A DNA stretch of 64,000 bases from Paragonimus skrjabini miyazakii (lineage: Eukaryota > Platyhelminthes > Trematoda > Plagiorchiida > Troglotrematidae). The stretch is from the NCBI GenBank assembly GCA_014338405.1, contig JTDE01000992.1:12870-76869 (forward strand). Direction: 5' to 3'. Every line of letters begins with the position of its first letter. The first letter of the stretch is position 1. The translations under genes were made by a program, and so were the position numbers. This document shows positions 45,890 through 56,640 of the stretch, in pieces. A model generated the notes under the pieces. That model did no database searches, was not told the origin of the DNA, and saw only the letters and a program-made list of their open reading frames with translations.

Positions 45890-46594
45890 GGATGGCGTGT
45901 TTGTTATTAGTTACGCAATCACTTTTCCAGATCTTGAGCCGGATTGACTGTGGGTCAGAGGAGATTAAGTGTCCGTACGAACTTCCGGCACAGAGGTGAG
46001 GTTTGTATAATCGGATACCAATAGCCTCGGCAACGGTCAACATTCGGAATCTCATCATTTTAGCTCGATTCTTTGACACTCGGTAGACAATCTGAAAGGC
46101 ATCTTTCTTACTGGCAGAATAATTAGAGTCGGTGAAATGAGCAACAAGCGCACTTAAAACCGTTTTAATCACACCACTGTCGTTCATTCACGCAGGATGA
46201 TGTTCATGTACTGTATCAGACAATCGTCTCGCAGTATGACCAATGTATGATGCTCGACACGAGCAAACAAATGAATACACGAAAATGTGTTTTTGAGTTG
46301 TGACGTGTAACAGGTGTTGAGCGGAAACACACGCACATTTGAGCGGCAGGGTAGGTTGTCTCGACTGACATTCTGTCTTGCGTCAATTTTTGCCATGAAG
46401 CCTCTCTTGAAAGAGAGACTAATTAACGTAAGTTTCTTATTCACAGAGGGCGACTTAAGTTTCAGTTCTACCGCCTGCATCGCCATCTGAAAGAAACTCA
46501 TCCGGGAGCTATTCTGCATGAACACTTCTTGTAGGAAATCCAGCTCAGCCTGTAAATTGTCAAGAGTACAGATCCTTGACACCCTGCCCGCATA
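45890..46594 (-). pseudogene. Penelope-like element: linker and GIY-YIG nuclease, damaged
   Basis: From 46594 down on the minus strand: SRICTLDNLQAELDFLQEVF, AMQAVELK and KKLTLISLSFKRG (the same linker as at 1-189), then, after a frame change near 46270, IFVYSFVCSCRASYIGHTARRLSD with VHEHHPA (the YIG half of GIY-YIG with its R.LS..HEH block). One in-frame stop separates this from SALVAHFTDSNY, AFQIVYRV, RFRMLTVAEAIGIRL and HLCA, the conserved C-terminal end. GIY-YIG is the target-cutting nuclease of Penelope-like elements. The RT part is absent, so this is a 5'-truncated and mutated copy. Confidence 0.75.
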
Positions 46595-47859
46595 GGGTTT
46601 TGCTTTTGACTTAAAAGAACGAAACTGTCAAAGTGAATGTACTGGACACTCCAAGTACATTTTCTGTACGCATTTCGTTGAATTGAACCACCTTCTCATT
46701 TTCTCATGTCAACATCCCCAAAAAATATTTGACCGATGTTGTATGACTCCTTAGTGAATTTGATACTGTTATGGGCTGAGTTGAAAGCTGCCATAACTCT
46801 GTTCATGTTAGAATTCTCATTAACGATGTAAAAAAATATCGACATAACGTTTATGAAATGTAGGAAGTGACCAGTCGGACTTCAGTTCAAAGCCCAAGAG
46901 CAACAGTAAACAGTCAAGAGTAATTCGGATCAATGTTCAAGAGCAACAGCTGGTAACTAGTCAGAATTCAAATCGTAGGGTCAAATAACTTGTGTATATA
47001 ATAGCAAACATTCGTCGAACTCCACTAACCTCATCGCTTAAATACCTTGTGCATTGTGTATGCACCTCTATAGGTGAAGAGAAATCTGCAACACAAATGC
47101 CCAACTCTGTGAATAACCGAATACCTCCTGCCTAATGATGATCGATGAAGAGATAGTTATTAGTTAGACAGGCCATGGGAAATTAGAATCTCAGGTGTAC
47201 ATAGTGCTGCTTACGAATGTGGGCGACACCGCTGACCGATCATTAGGAAATGTCCGATACGTTCACTCGTGGTCAGGGATGATGCCAAGTGCCAAATTTT
47301 TGTGTCGACAGCAGCAGGACTGAGAGAGTTTTGATAAGTTAGTATGCTTAGTTTGACCATTGAGTTTACTGTATTGATAGACTAAGCTGGCGGACGTTGC
47401 TAGGAACAGAACACCGTGGCGGATCATTTCTCTGATAAGGTGATGAGTAGACGAGATAATACATGTAGGGAAGAAGTTGTTTCTAGTAGAAGCTAACTTT
47501 TCGTGAACGTGATAAACGGTTTTTTTGGTTTAGTGAAATAGAGAACAGGAATGCGTCATGCAAATCTGTTGAGTATAAAGAACGTGAGTTGATTGCCGTA
47601 CACAATAAGCACGTTGATGAAACGTCAAAACTAGCAGCAGTGGTGAACATGGACTGATGGATTGTATAGACTGTAGCGACTTGGAGAGTTCATTCTGTAG
47701 TATGACGTGTAAAGTAGTTGCAAAAGTAGTTAAACACCGTAACTAGGCTACTAAGAACTTTTGCTTGGTGTATGCCGTCCAATAGCTTGTTTGCGTGCAC
47801 GTGACTGTGGCGCGATTCGATAAAACACATTTCTGGTTTACTAGCCTTTTATATACTAT
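46595..47859. other. No recognised gene
   Basis: AT-rich sequence with no long open frame, next to the truncated 5' end of the Penelope fragment. Confidence 0.35.
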
Positions 47860-48370
47860 TGTGGTGGAATGCCAGGCCGGAAGTGCGAGTATTCAAACAC
47901 ACGGCGGAGTACCTCAACGCAGAAGGCAGGCACGTCCACAAACCCTCAACGATCGGATGGCGGACAACGGGGACAGTCGGCTGAGTTATCGCTCGACCGG
48001 ATCGGACCAACGGGCGAGACGTAATCAAAAGAGAATGGACGACGAAATCGGAGGCTCGATTATTCCAACACTCGGGGGAATATCTCGACACCACCGTGGA
48101 ATACGATCAAAGCCCATTGTGAATAGAGGGAGAACAGCACGAGCGACCGGACGAGCCATCGCTCAACGGAATCGGACCAATGGATGAAGAATGGTGGGCG
48201 GAAAACCCCCCGATAGACGGCGCCGATCACACCTAAACCGGGCAGAAGTGCACACGACGCGTGAACGGAAACCTGGGGGTGTTGTGGACTGGAATGCTGA
48301 CTCATAAACGCGAGAGAGCGCGCGTAGCATGTGAACTAGCGTATTGGACAATAAAGATTGTGCTTTATTG
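47860..48370 (+). repeat. LTR-like repeat, copy A
   Basis: About 511 bp, matching 50048-50585 in inverse orientation over its whole length. It begins TGTGGTGGA and has an AATAAA signal at 48350-48355 close to its right end, which is how long terminal repeats are built. Inside it a block of about 171 bp is tandemly duplicated: TTCAAACAC..CGGCGGAGTACCTC near 47892 and TTCCAACAC..GGGGGAATATCTC near 48063. The two resulting open frames (47795-48187 plus and antisense frames) are by-products. It could be a solo LTR or a non-autonomous element; no gag or pol motif is next to it. Confidence 0.55.
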
Positions 48371-50047
48371 GACGCCTTTTCGATACACCATGTCGTGGTA
48401 ATGCATACCAGTGTACGTTGTGCATTAAAGGATACTCAAAAGATCAGTAAAGGATAAAAAAGAGAGTCGGAGACTAAAACATATCCTCTCAAGTAGTAAT
48501 ATCGAGACAGCCACTACGAGAACAACCGGTAACGAAAAAGTAAGAAGGCTTTATAAAAAAGTGGTTCACCAGATTAGTAATAGACATGCAGCTGTTCATG
48601 TCAGACGTCTACAATCAAGGATAGTTGCAATAACAATGAAAAGGATTGAATCACTGACATTATACACTGTTTTATCCATTGATGATGTGACTACCAATAA
48701 CGGTGAAGGCAATATCTTCAAATGTCGTGGTCAATCCCTTATGCAGAAATGGTTGGCTATACATGGATGAGATTATCTCTTTGTTCAGCATTATGCATCG
48801 CGTTGGGATGCGCACAGCTGCCTGCTGTCTTATGGGAGAAGTGGTAACGGCTAAAAGTCATACCAAACAATGCACTGGGTGTTGTGTGTATGAGAGGGGG
48901 AGTGGGTTACTCCGACAATAGCAGAGCTGTCGGTCACTGAATTAGTAAGTAGAGCTGTATATATAGAGCGCCGTGGGGCGTAAAGACAATTAGCCTGGGC
49001 ATGCATATGATAAAGTTCGGTGGATGATAGAGAGCATGCATGGATATAAGCCCTAGAGGTCTCGATGCAGACTACGTGATAAGTACAGCGAGTGACGAAC
49101 GATCTGCCAGATGCAGACAAAACCAGACAAAGCATTATGGGCGCTAAGTCCAGTATGTGTATAAATGGTTCCTCGCTCTTCCACAAACAGAAGCGCAGGA
49201 ATTATAAGTCAGATTAAACGTGCAAGGACCTAAAACGGGAGCACGTTTAAATACCTGCCAGTGGAATAGGAGTTAGTTGACGTATCTGCGGTACAATCAT
49301 TCACCACAAGTGGACGGTATATGGTGTAAATGTTACTTAGTGCAAATTTTGTTCAGACTAGAGACACATGAATAGTAAAACTCTCCAGTGCTTTTAAATA
49401 CAAACCACGTTTCATACTTGTCTGGTGTAAATGACGGTTAGCCTCATGCACTCTTAATCGCATATGAGCACAGATAATTCTAAAACTCCCTCATAATCAC
49501 TGTTAGTTACTTGTAATTGTTACTCTTTTCAGTCAGCACATCGCTGTATAAGTAGGTCTGACACGGTGAGAATCCGCACAACACCGTGTCAGACCTACTT
49601 ATACAGCGATGTGCTGACTGAAAAGAGTAACAAAAATCGCTTATTGCATTTGTCACATTTTCGGCTTGTCAAAATTTCACATAAACTGCTTCCTAATGTT
49701 AGGTTGTTGTGGTTTCCATCTCAGAACCGATGGTAACATGTTTGTTTTTCCTAATGCGGTTTGCTTTTCAGTGAATATACAACTGTCTTAGACCCTTTCT
49801 GTCAGATATCTTATTGATACTATAGCTGATAATGATACCTGGTAACAATTTATGACGATTGTTTTTTTGCTAAGATAAGAGAGTCATGGTTTCACGATTT
49901 GCGCCTCAATGTTATCAAAGATGTCTATTCCATTCATTCCGAAAATAATGTCTGTTAAATGTCGTCATGAGTACATGCGATTGTTACATAGTCGGTTTGT
50001 CCAAAAGTGACTACTCAGCTCCCAACGAAATAATTTCCTCTCATAAA
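48371..50047. other. Spacer between inverted LTR-like repeats
   Basis: No gag, protease or pol motif is visible. It contains the perfect hairpin at 49517-49633. Open frames are short (up to 111 codons) and unrecognised. Confidence 0.45.
49517..49633. repeat. Perfect hairpin: 52-bp arms, 13-nt loop
   Basis: 49517-49568 and 49582-49633 are exact reverse complements (arms start TTGTTACTC and end GAGTAACAA); the loop is AGAATCCGCACAA. A transcript would fold into one uninterrupted 52-bp duplex. A perfect palindrome of this length is normally young or actively maintained, because it mutates and is lost easily. It could be a foldback element, a small-RNA source, or an assembly fold-back artefact. 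Confidence 0.9.
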
Positions 50048-50585
50048 TGAATATCGTCGCAAAAAGGCGTTCATTAAAGCACAATCTTTATTGCCCAACG
50101 CGCTAGTTACCATGTCACAGGCGCGCTCGCAAATTTGAATTGCAATTCCAGTCCACAACACCCCCGGGTTTCCGCTCACACGTCGTGTGCATTTCTGTTC
50201 GGTTTATGTGTGTGATCGGAGCCTTCCATCCGAGGGGTTTCCGCCTGCCATTCTTCGTCCCTTAGTCCGATTACGTTGAGCAATGCCTCGTCCGGTCGCT
50301 CGCGTTGTCTTCCATCTATCCACTGTGGACTTTGACCGTATTCAACGACCGTGTCGAGATATTCCTCTGAGTGTTGGAATAATAGCGCCTCCTATCTGGT
50401 CGTCCATCCTATTTCGCCTGCCAGGTCTCGCCCGTTGGTCCGATCCGGTCGAACGGTGACTCATCCGGTCATCCAGGCTGTCCCCGATCCGCTCGCTGTG
50501 GGTTTCTGGACGTGCCTCGCCATCGCGTTGAGGTATTCCGCCGAGTGTTGGAAGACTCGCACCACCGGTTTGATAATCCACCACA
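50048..50585 (-). repeat. LTR-like repeat, copy B (inverted)
   Basis: Minus-strand counterpart of 47860-48370, with TGTGGTGGA at its 5' end, the same internal tandem duplication (CTTCCAACACTCGGCGGAAT and ATTCCAACACTCAGAGGAAT), the GGGGGTGTTGTGGACTGGAAT block and AATAAAGATTGTG near its 3' end. The ends diverge after CGCCTTTT. By eye it is about four-fifths identical to copy A, so the two did not arise by a very recent inversion. Confidence 0.55.
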
Positions 50586-51179
50586 TACAAACGACCTTTC
50601 GATGATGTTCAGATATGCCAGGGAGAACCATTAACTCAGTAACTCGATAAGTAATATCTGTACGCATTACCTATAGCAGAGTACATTGAAAGAAGTCCTT
50701 CCCGAAAGATTGTGTATTGTCCAAAGTTGAAAGGTTACTTCCTGACGGTAAACAGTGTTCAATCTCTGGCACCCAATTCAAATGAACTTCAGTTTCCGTC
50801 TTACCTTTTTCATCTGAATTATTCCCAATTTAACATGTTTGGGATCGTTACATGTGTTGTATTATGGCCTATAACAATCATAAATCAACAAAAGTGATGA
50901 AGTACTTTTGTTGCTATTGCACTAGACTTGGGTTGTCATGGGAACTAAAGAGTGGCAACAACCAACTTTAACAGAAAAACAGAACGAATTGTTTACAAGC
51001 ACAGGCTCAGGAAATAGTGTATTGAAATCACCAACGGACTGAATGTGTTTTGTTGAAACTGACATGTTCGACTTAAATTCGACAAAACCAAAATATGACT
51101 GCTAACCTAGTAAACTGTATGTTTCAGTACTATGACACATATGTGAATTGTTTTTGGAAACAAAGTTTTACTTTTGCCT
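50586..51179. other. No recognised gene
   Basis: A short 61-codon frame at 50712-50897 is the only open frame; no motif. Confidence 0.35.
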
Positions 51180-51415
51180 TTCCATGAACTTTTTAGTCTT
51201 TTGTAAGCAAGACCTAGACTTGAGTTCCGCCTTTGTTTAGTTCGTCGATAATGAATCGTCTGGATTTGAACTCTGTCACGCTTTCATTGTCACTGTATCC
51301 TTGACTTAGAAACGACATGCATTAATGCTGGGCCGTAACAAAAGTAAAACTCAAGATTAGTGCTTTGTTTTGGAAGCGCTAACAGAAAAGTCCATGAGAG
51401 AGCGTGTTAGGAGCC
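51180..51415. repeat. Old head-to-head pair of hammerhead SINE fragments, copies 12 and 13
   Basis: 51180-51320 matches the family on the minus strand: CCTAGACTTGAGTTCCGCC and TTCGTCGATAATG are a decayed ribozyme, and GATTTGAACTCTG the B box. 51340-51415 matches on the plus strand (AAAACTCAAGATTAGTGC, then AACAGAAAAGTCCATGAG). Neither ribozyme is intact. The arrangement repeats the orientation seen at 9039-9465 and 9952-10589. Confidence 0.5.
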
Positions 51416-52479
51416 GCATCCCCTAACGAAGCAGCAAGGGCAAATCACGTCTTATCGATTGATCGATCCGGCTTCGAGTTAATTGCTATGTTCTGATTCA
51501 CCCAGTTAATCAAACTCACTCAGTCAATCAGATTGCAGCCTGTACATTATGTGAACTGTTTTCACGAGTGCACTTTCTAATGCCCCTCTGTAACGTGATT
51601 CGTGCTCCATTGGACCTATAAATTTAGAGCCTCTGTGGCCTAATGGAACTAACCTCGTCTTTCCAATAAACGCCACAGCTATTCTTTTTCTCGGTTCTGG
51701 GTCAGCGATTGAGCGCGTTATATCGGTGCAAAACCTGCTGTTGTTTGTGAGTGACGTTTGTTTTATGTTTACCAAAATCACCTACTACTTCTCACTAAAC
51801 TCTCTTTATTCATAACTCTATCGAAATTAAAAGAGACCTAGTTGTGAAAAGGGGATTCGGTTGCCAAGTTTACCAGTGATGGCCTAGCTGTGAAGCTACA
51901 CCGAGAACACAGAATTTCGGCATCTGAACTAGTGTAACCAGTGTGATGTCTCAATGGTTTCAGTGGTTTCTTGTGCGACGGAAACTGTGAAACTTGTGAG
52001 GATGCCGATGCTCGATTTGTTCCGGTATGGGTATGTGTTTTTCGATAATTTCCCCTTTCCTGGTAACTTCACTTTCTAAGTGGACGTTAGATGGTCAGTT
52101 GTCCTCTTTAAACGCATGTACTGCTGTAAGAACGAATGTGTGTGCAAGTTGAATATGGCAATCAGCTAAAGCAATCACCAAAGCCGGGAAGTTCCATGTT
52201 ATTGTGTGATAGCGTATTGTGGACATAAATCTACATCACACCTCTGATGGGCTTTAGAGAAAACAGTAGCAATAACAATGACTGGAACAAGAGAAATAGG
52301 TGTTAACAATAAAGTGAACAGAAAGTTGCCGTGGGAGCATATAGCATCAGCGAGTGGTTTGTACAAATTAACCGGACTTGATGGAGTGGGGTCAGGTGAA
52401 GAGCACGCATACAAGGCTGTCAAGATCGGCAATACACGCATACGTATTGAGAATGACATACATACATATATACGCGTCG
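51416..52479. other. No confident gene; possible tRNA-like head
   Basis: 51652-51662 reads TGGCCTAATGG, a good A box, but the matching B box (GGTTCTGGGTC) is poor. Otherwise nothing is recognised; the left end may include the 3' tail of LINE-B. Confidence 0.3.
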
Positions 52480-53470
52480 ACAGCTGGACATTCCAACAAG
52501 AGTACATCGTCCACATTAGTAAGAATCAGTCATCCAGACGCCTTCTGAACGTCTCGGGAGTAGTAGCACCCACGACTCCCTTTGAAACAGCGTTCCAGGT
52601 CGAGCAAACTAGGATAGCAAAATTGTGTTGCCTACAAAGTTGGCGACCGTGCGTTATGTCTAGCTTAAACCTGTTCTGTCAAGTTGTTCGTGTCGGTCAG
52701 TTTGAAGAAGTTTCGACTGGGATGATCCCGTATGCTCACGACTTTAAAGGTGAGAATCATGTTTTCCCTCAGCCGTATGTAAGCCAGTGGGAAGAGTTTC
52801 AATAGCTCCAGTCCGTCTGTATAACAGTACGACTAGAAACCCAAAATTCTTTACGTTGCACACCGTTGTACACATTCAAGGGTGGATATGTCATTTTTCA
52901 GATATGGGGCGCATGCCTGTAGGTTTACTTCCAACAAAGGTTTTGCTACAGTGCCAAAGATGTGTGCAAAATATTCTGTTGGAAATTGTCCTAGTAGTCT
53001 ATTAAACACTGCCATCACGTTCTTTTGGCAGTGACAGCGTATTGGCATTAGGACAGAGCTTTGTTGGATACAAAATCACAAGGTCTTTTTGTTGGAGAAA
53101 AGCAGTGAGCGGTTGCCCTCCACTTCGGTAGATTATGCTACTCTCGTGCCGTATATGAATGATTTTCGACTTGTTGAATGGGAGACTGTTTTCTACCCAC
53201 CACCGATGCACTGCGTCGAGATCAAGCTGTATGACAGCAGTGTTCAGGAGAACGTAGAGTACGTCATACTTCAGTGTCCTCTACATACATGAGTAAGGGT
53301 ACAGATCAACAGCCAATAATTCGTTAACAAACAATAGGAACAATAATGGACCTAGTATGGATCTTTACGGGACATCCGTGGGAGCCTCGAATGGGGAAGA
53401 CGGCTGAACGTTGACACACACAGAGTAAGTCCTGCCTGATAAGTAGTTTTGAGTCCATTTGTGCCACTGG
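52480..53470 (-). pseudogene. LINE-B (CR1/Jockey-like), 3' half of the reverse transcriptase
   Basis: From 53470 down on the minus strand: KWTQNYLSGRTYSVCVN, then RSILGPLLFLLFVNELL (the GS.LGPLLF block), a region in place of the YADD box that is no longer readable, LDLDAVHRWWVENSLPFNKSK, KDLVILYP, IFGTVAKPLLEVNLQACAPYLKNDISTLECVQRCAT, LFPLAYIRLRENMIL and RDHPSRNFFKLT. This is the CR1-type thumb and C-terminal order. The 175-codon plus-strand frame at 52278-52805 is its antisense shadow. The other half of the element lies beyond the RTE insertion at 55277-56640. Confidence 0.8.
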
Positions 53471-53477
53471 TTCATAC

Positions 53478-55276
53478 GATCTCGTTCCGGCACTTTTTAA
53501 GGAAGGTAGAAAGACGTTAGTAGAGGTCATATGTCAGTTGTTTCAACTAGTGTGGACGACAGAGACCATCCCTCTGTGCTGGGGTCACGCGATAATAGTT
53601 CCTATATTCAAGAAAAAAGCCCGGGGCTCTTGCGAAACCATAGGGGAACTAGTTTGACTCTAGTCATTTCTAGGATTCTGACATTCATTATACTTCGTCG
53701 ACTCACTGCAGCTCGGGATTTAAACATTAGAAGAGAACAGGCAGGGTTTCGCCCTGGTCGGGTATGTATAGATCATATTTTCACCCTTCGTCAAATTCTG
53801 GAGCAGCGTCATGTGTACCGCCGGCGAACAATTGCCGTATTTCACGACTATAAAGGTGCATTCGATTCGGCGGATCGATCTACACTTTTACAGTCGCTTA
53901 AACACAGGGGCGTACCGACCAAGTATGTGAAAATACTGTCGGCGCTTTACTCCCATACTTCGGCTGTCTGACAGTTTCAGCTGTCTGACAGTTTCAGCAC
54001 CAGGAGCGGCATATGTAAAGACTATCCCCTTTCACCAGTTTTGTTCAATTTCGTCCACGACGAAATAACGGAGGACTGTCTCCGGCACTCACAAGATGCC
54101 GGCGTGGACCTACTACCTGGTGAAAGGTTGACTGATCTTGATTATGCTGACGACAAGGTTTCGCTGTTTGACACTTCCCAACCAACACAAACTATGCTAG
54201 ACGCTATTTCCCTTTCTGCTAAGTACTTCGGAATGCGCTTTGCAGCCTCGAAATGCAAATTACTTCTGCAAGATTGTTGTGATTACGTAGACTTAATGTT
54301 GGATAATGAAGTTATGGAGGGTGTTGACCGGTTTGTATACCTGGGAAGCTGCATCGGCGGCGGTGACGGGGGTGTAGGGAATGAAATAGAGGCGCGTATT
54401 TCCAGGGCTAGAGCGGTGTTCGCCAATCTGATACACCTATGACGACAGAGAAGTATCGCTCTGATGCTTAGAGGTTGCATATATAAGGCATCAATAAGGG
54501 CTGTATTACTTTACGACAGCAAAACTTGACCGCTCAGTGTCGAAGACGTCAACTGTCTTTAGGTATCTGACCACCGATGTCTGCGTTCAATCGCTCGTAT
54601 CGGGTGGCCCCAACGAGTAAACAACGAGAAGGTTAGGAAGCAGGTATTTGGCATTGATTGTCAAACGAGTTCTTTTTTTCAGTCACTACATTTGCACAGA
54701 CTTAGATGGTCAGGTCATGTACTAATGATGCGAGCTAGTCGTTTGCCAAACCGATCACTGTTTGCCGACGCTGCGGCCGACTGGCGCAAGGTGCGTGGTG
54801 GACAGATGATGACCTGACGGAGAGAAATGAAATCGTTCACGAAGGGGTTGGTCATTGTAGATTGTGTTGGTCTCCCAAGCTGGGGCCCCTCCCAAATCAC
54901 AAAGTCGATGTTTTGAGACGTTAGGTGGGATGGCGACTAACCGTGCTCAGCGGCGTGAATGTTGTTGCTGTTTGTCCGAGTTGTCCGTGAAGTGAGTGCA
55001 CTTAATGACGTGGGGCAATGAAAGCCGCAAGGAAGCTGTCTTTCTGATGACGCCTTACTTTCAATTACAGCCCGGTTGTTTGCTTGCAAGGTGTAAAGGC
55101 TTTGACGTTGTATGTTGAAATACAGACGTAGTTATTTTTGGTATGTAGGTCCTCTTCCCATCCCCTTCATTCATTCTTCTCTCTTCCCCTATAGGATTTT
55201 TTTCTTTCGTGCTTGTGTGGCAGTTAAGCATCAGTGTGAACCACTGATGTATTGCCGTCTATGATGATGATGACGT
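53478..55276 (+). mobile_element. RTE-clade retrotransposon RTE-2, 5'-truncated, with 3' tail
   Basis: Homology to RTE-1 begins at 53478 (equivalent to 5243). It carries LVPALFKEG, AGFRPGRVCIDHIFTLR, the DYKGAFDSADR block, LTDLDYADDKVSLFD, FAASKCKLLLQD and GRFRVSN-region relics. It then continues past the point where RTE-1 ends, through SGHVLMM and a 3' untranslated region of about 350 bp to four ATG repeats at 55261-55272, the tail type of RTE elements. Several frameshifts and a 17-bp tandem duplication at 53963-53996, which replaces the VRVNGELS segment, show it is dead. It interrupts LINE-B in antisense orientation. CACTGG at 53465-53470 and 55277-55282 is a likely target-site duplication, with seven extra bases (TTCATAC) at the 5' junction. 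Confidence 0.88.
53531..54442 (+). pseudogene. RTE-2 reverse transcriptase, frameshifted
   Basis: Two main frames (53531-53971 and 54041-54442) cover the palm. The first ends at the local 17-bp duplication, where the conserved RQGC block is also lost (CATATGTAAAGAC). The second keeps the YADD pair and the KCK motif. The usual metal-binding aspartates are present on paper, but the frame breaks prevent a single product. The C-terminal DHRCLRSIA and RVNNEKVRK blocks are readable after 54570 with further stops. Confidence 0.8.
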
Positions 55277-56640
55277 CACTGGCTGTCGAGACCCATGGCT
55301 GGTAGCTCACTAAGTAGATCACGGTGACTTACTCCATCAGAAGCTTTAGTAAAGTAATGGAAAGCAACATCAACTGGGTGGCGCTCTTCCCCAACCGTCG
55401 TTCAGATGCCTACTATCATCAACGGGTTAGTGGTGTACGAATATCTTTGTCGGAATGCGTGCTGACGATTCGTTTAGAGTTTAGTAGATTAGAGACATGC
55501 CATTATACTATCATCAACTATGCATTCCACGTTCGCTGTGTCACATGAAAGCAGTGGTACTGGGAGGTTTTGTCACCACCTTCGTAGATAGATGAGTTAA
55601 CACCGTACTTCCAGGGATTGAGAAGGGTACTTGGAAGATATGGATATCGAAACAACGCTGCAGCACATCCCTTAAATAAGGTGAGTGGTAGGTTATGGAG
55701 ACCTGGTGGCTTCTCGAGTATCTGCCTGAGAAAATTAGCTGTGATATTAGGCTTCGAGAACTCACAGAAGATTTCGACAGCAGTTGCATGACTCAGGCCT
55801 GCTGATTGTCTCGTGCTGTCTGGATCACCAAAAACGATTACGTATTGGGAACGGAGTATCTTAACAGTCTCTTGATTGCAAGCTGACAAACCACACGGAC
55901 CCATTATTGGTGATATGATTGATTGAGATTTCGTTAGGGATGACATATCCATAGAACCGCTCGGGACAGTAGACAATGGCTTCTGCTAAATTGTGCTGAT
56001 GCTCGCGGAGGTCTGCTCTTACCGGGGTGGTGCACCCATTTTTAGTATTTTTGTAGACAGCATATGCATCCTCAGTACCAGACAACAGAAAGCCATTCCA
56101 CAGAGATGTATTTTCACATATAAGATGTTTTGTGTGAGGTTTCAATTGGGATTTACTTTTGCTCGTTCTGAGAGAGAAAGAGAGAAGAGTATAGGTTCCG
56201 TGGTCATTTCTTTCCATCTCTCAGAGATACGGCTGCTATGCTCTTCAAAAGTTGCAAATGTTTCGGTTGGCGGCCATAAAGTTTTCGTCAAACGTTTTTG
56301 GATTTACTGGAAGTCGCCTCGGTGAAAGATTCTGTGAGACGGCTTAGGTTGCCATTTAGTCATAACATCACAGATCAGTCTGATATGGATAACTGTTTTT
56401 TCGTTAGCATTCAGAGAAGCATCAACCTTAATAAGGTCCATTATATTGGTGAAATTCAGTGTTCATTGGTAATTCGATATGATCGAAGTTGGATAATTTT
56501 CATGAAAACAGACTGCGGATACCCTCTAAGCGATAACAATGAAAGTCCAAAATCGGTTTTCACTTTTTGCTTCCTGATCGTTAACCATTGGGTATCAGCC
56601 CAACTGAAACAACACTTTGTGACCCATAAACATTAATCCA
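55277..56640 (-). pseudogene. LINE-B (CR1/Jockey-like), endonuclease end to RT palm
   Basis: From 56640 down on the minus strand: an endonuclease tail with ITNEH (about 56470), then a linker of RNA-element type (WNGFLLSGTEDAYAVYKNTKN, CPERFYGYV at 55925-56110), KILRSQYVIVFGDPD, ITANFLRQILEKPPGLHNLPLTLFKGCAAALF and WKYGVNSSIYEGGDKTSQ (55560-55760, RT motifs 0-1). After more damage comes VDVAFHYFTKASDGVSHRDLLSELPAMGLDSQ (55285-55385, first catalytic aspartate region decayed). It stops at the RTE-2 tail and continues at 53470. Three frames share the coding sequence, so it is a pseudogene. Confidence 0.75.

Noticed and set aside
51594..51720. tRNA-like sequence with a perfect A box (TGGCCTAATGG)
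   Set aside because: The B box (GGTTCTGGGTC) and stems do not support a tRNA or a defined SINE.
52278..52805. 175-codon plus-strand open frame
   Set aside because: The minus strand of the same region carries ordered LINE-B reverse transcriptase motifs, so this frame is an antisense shadow.
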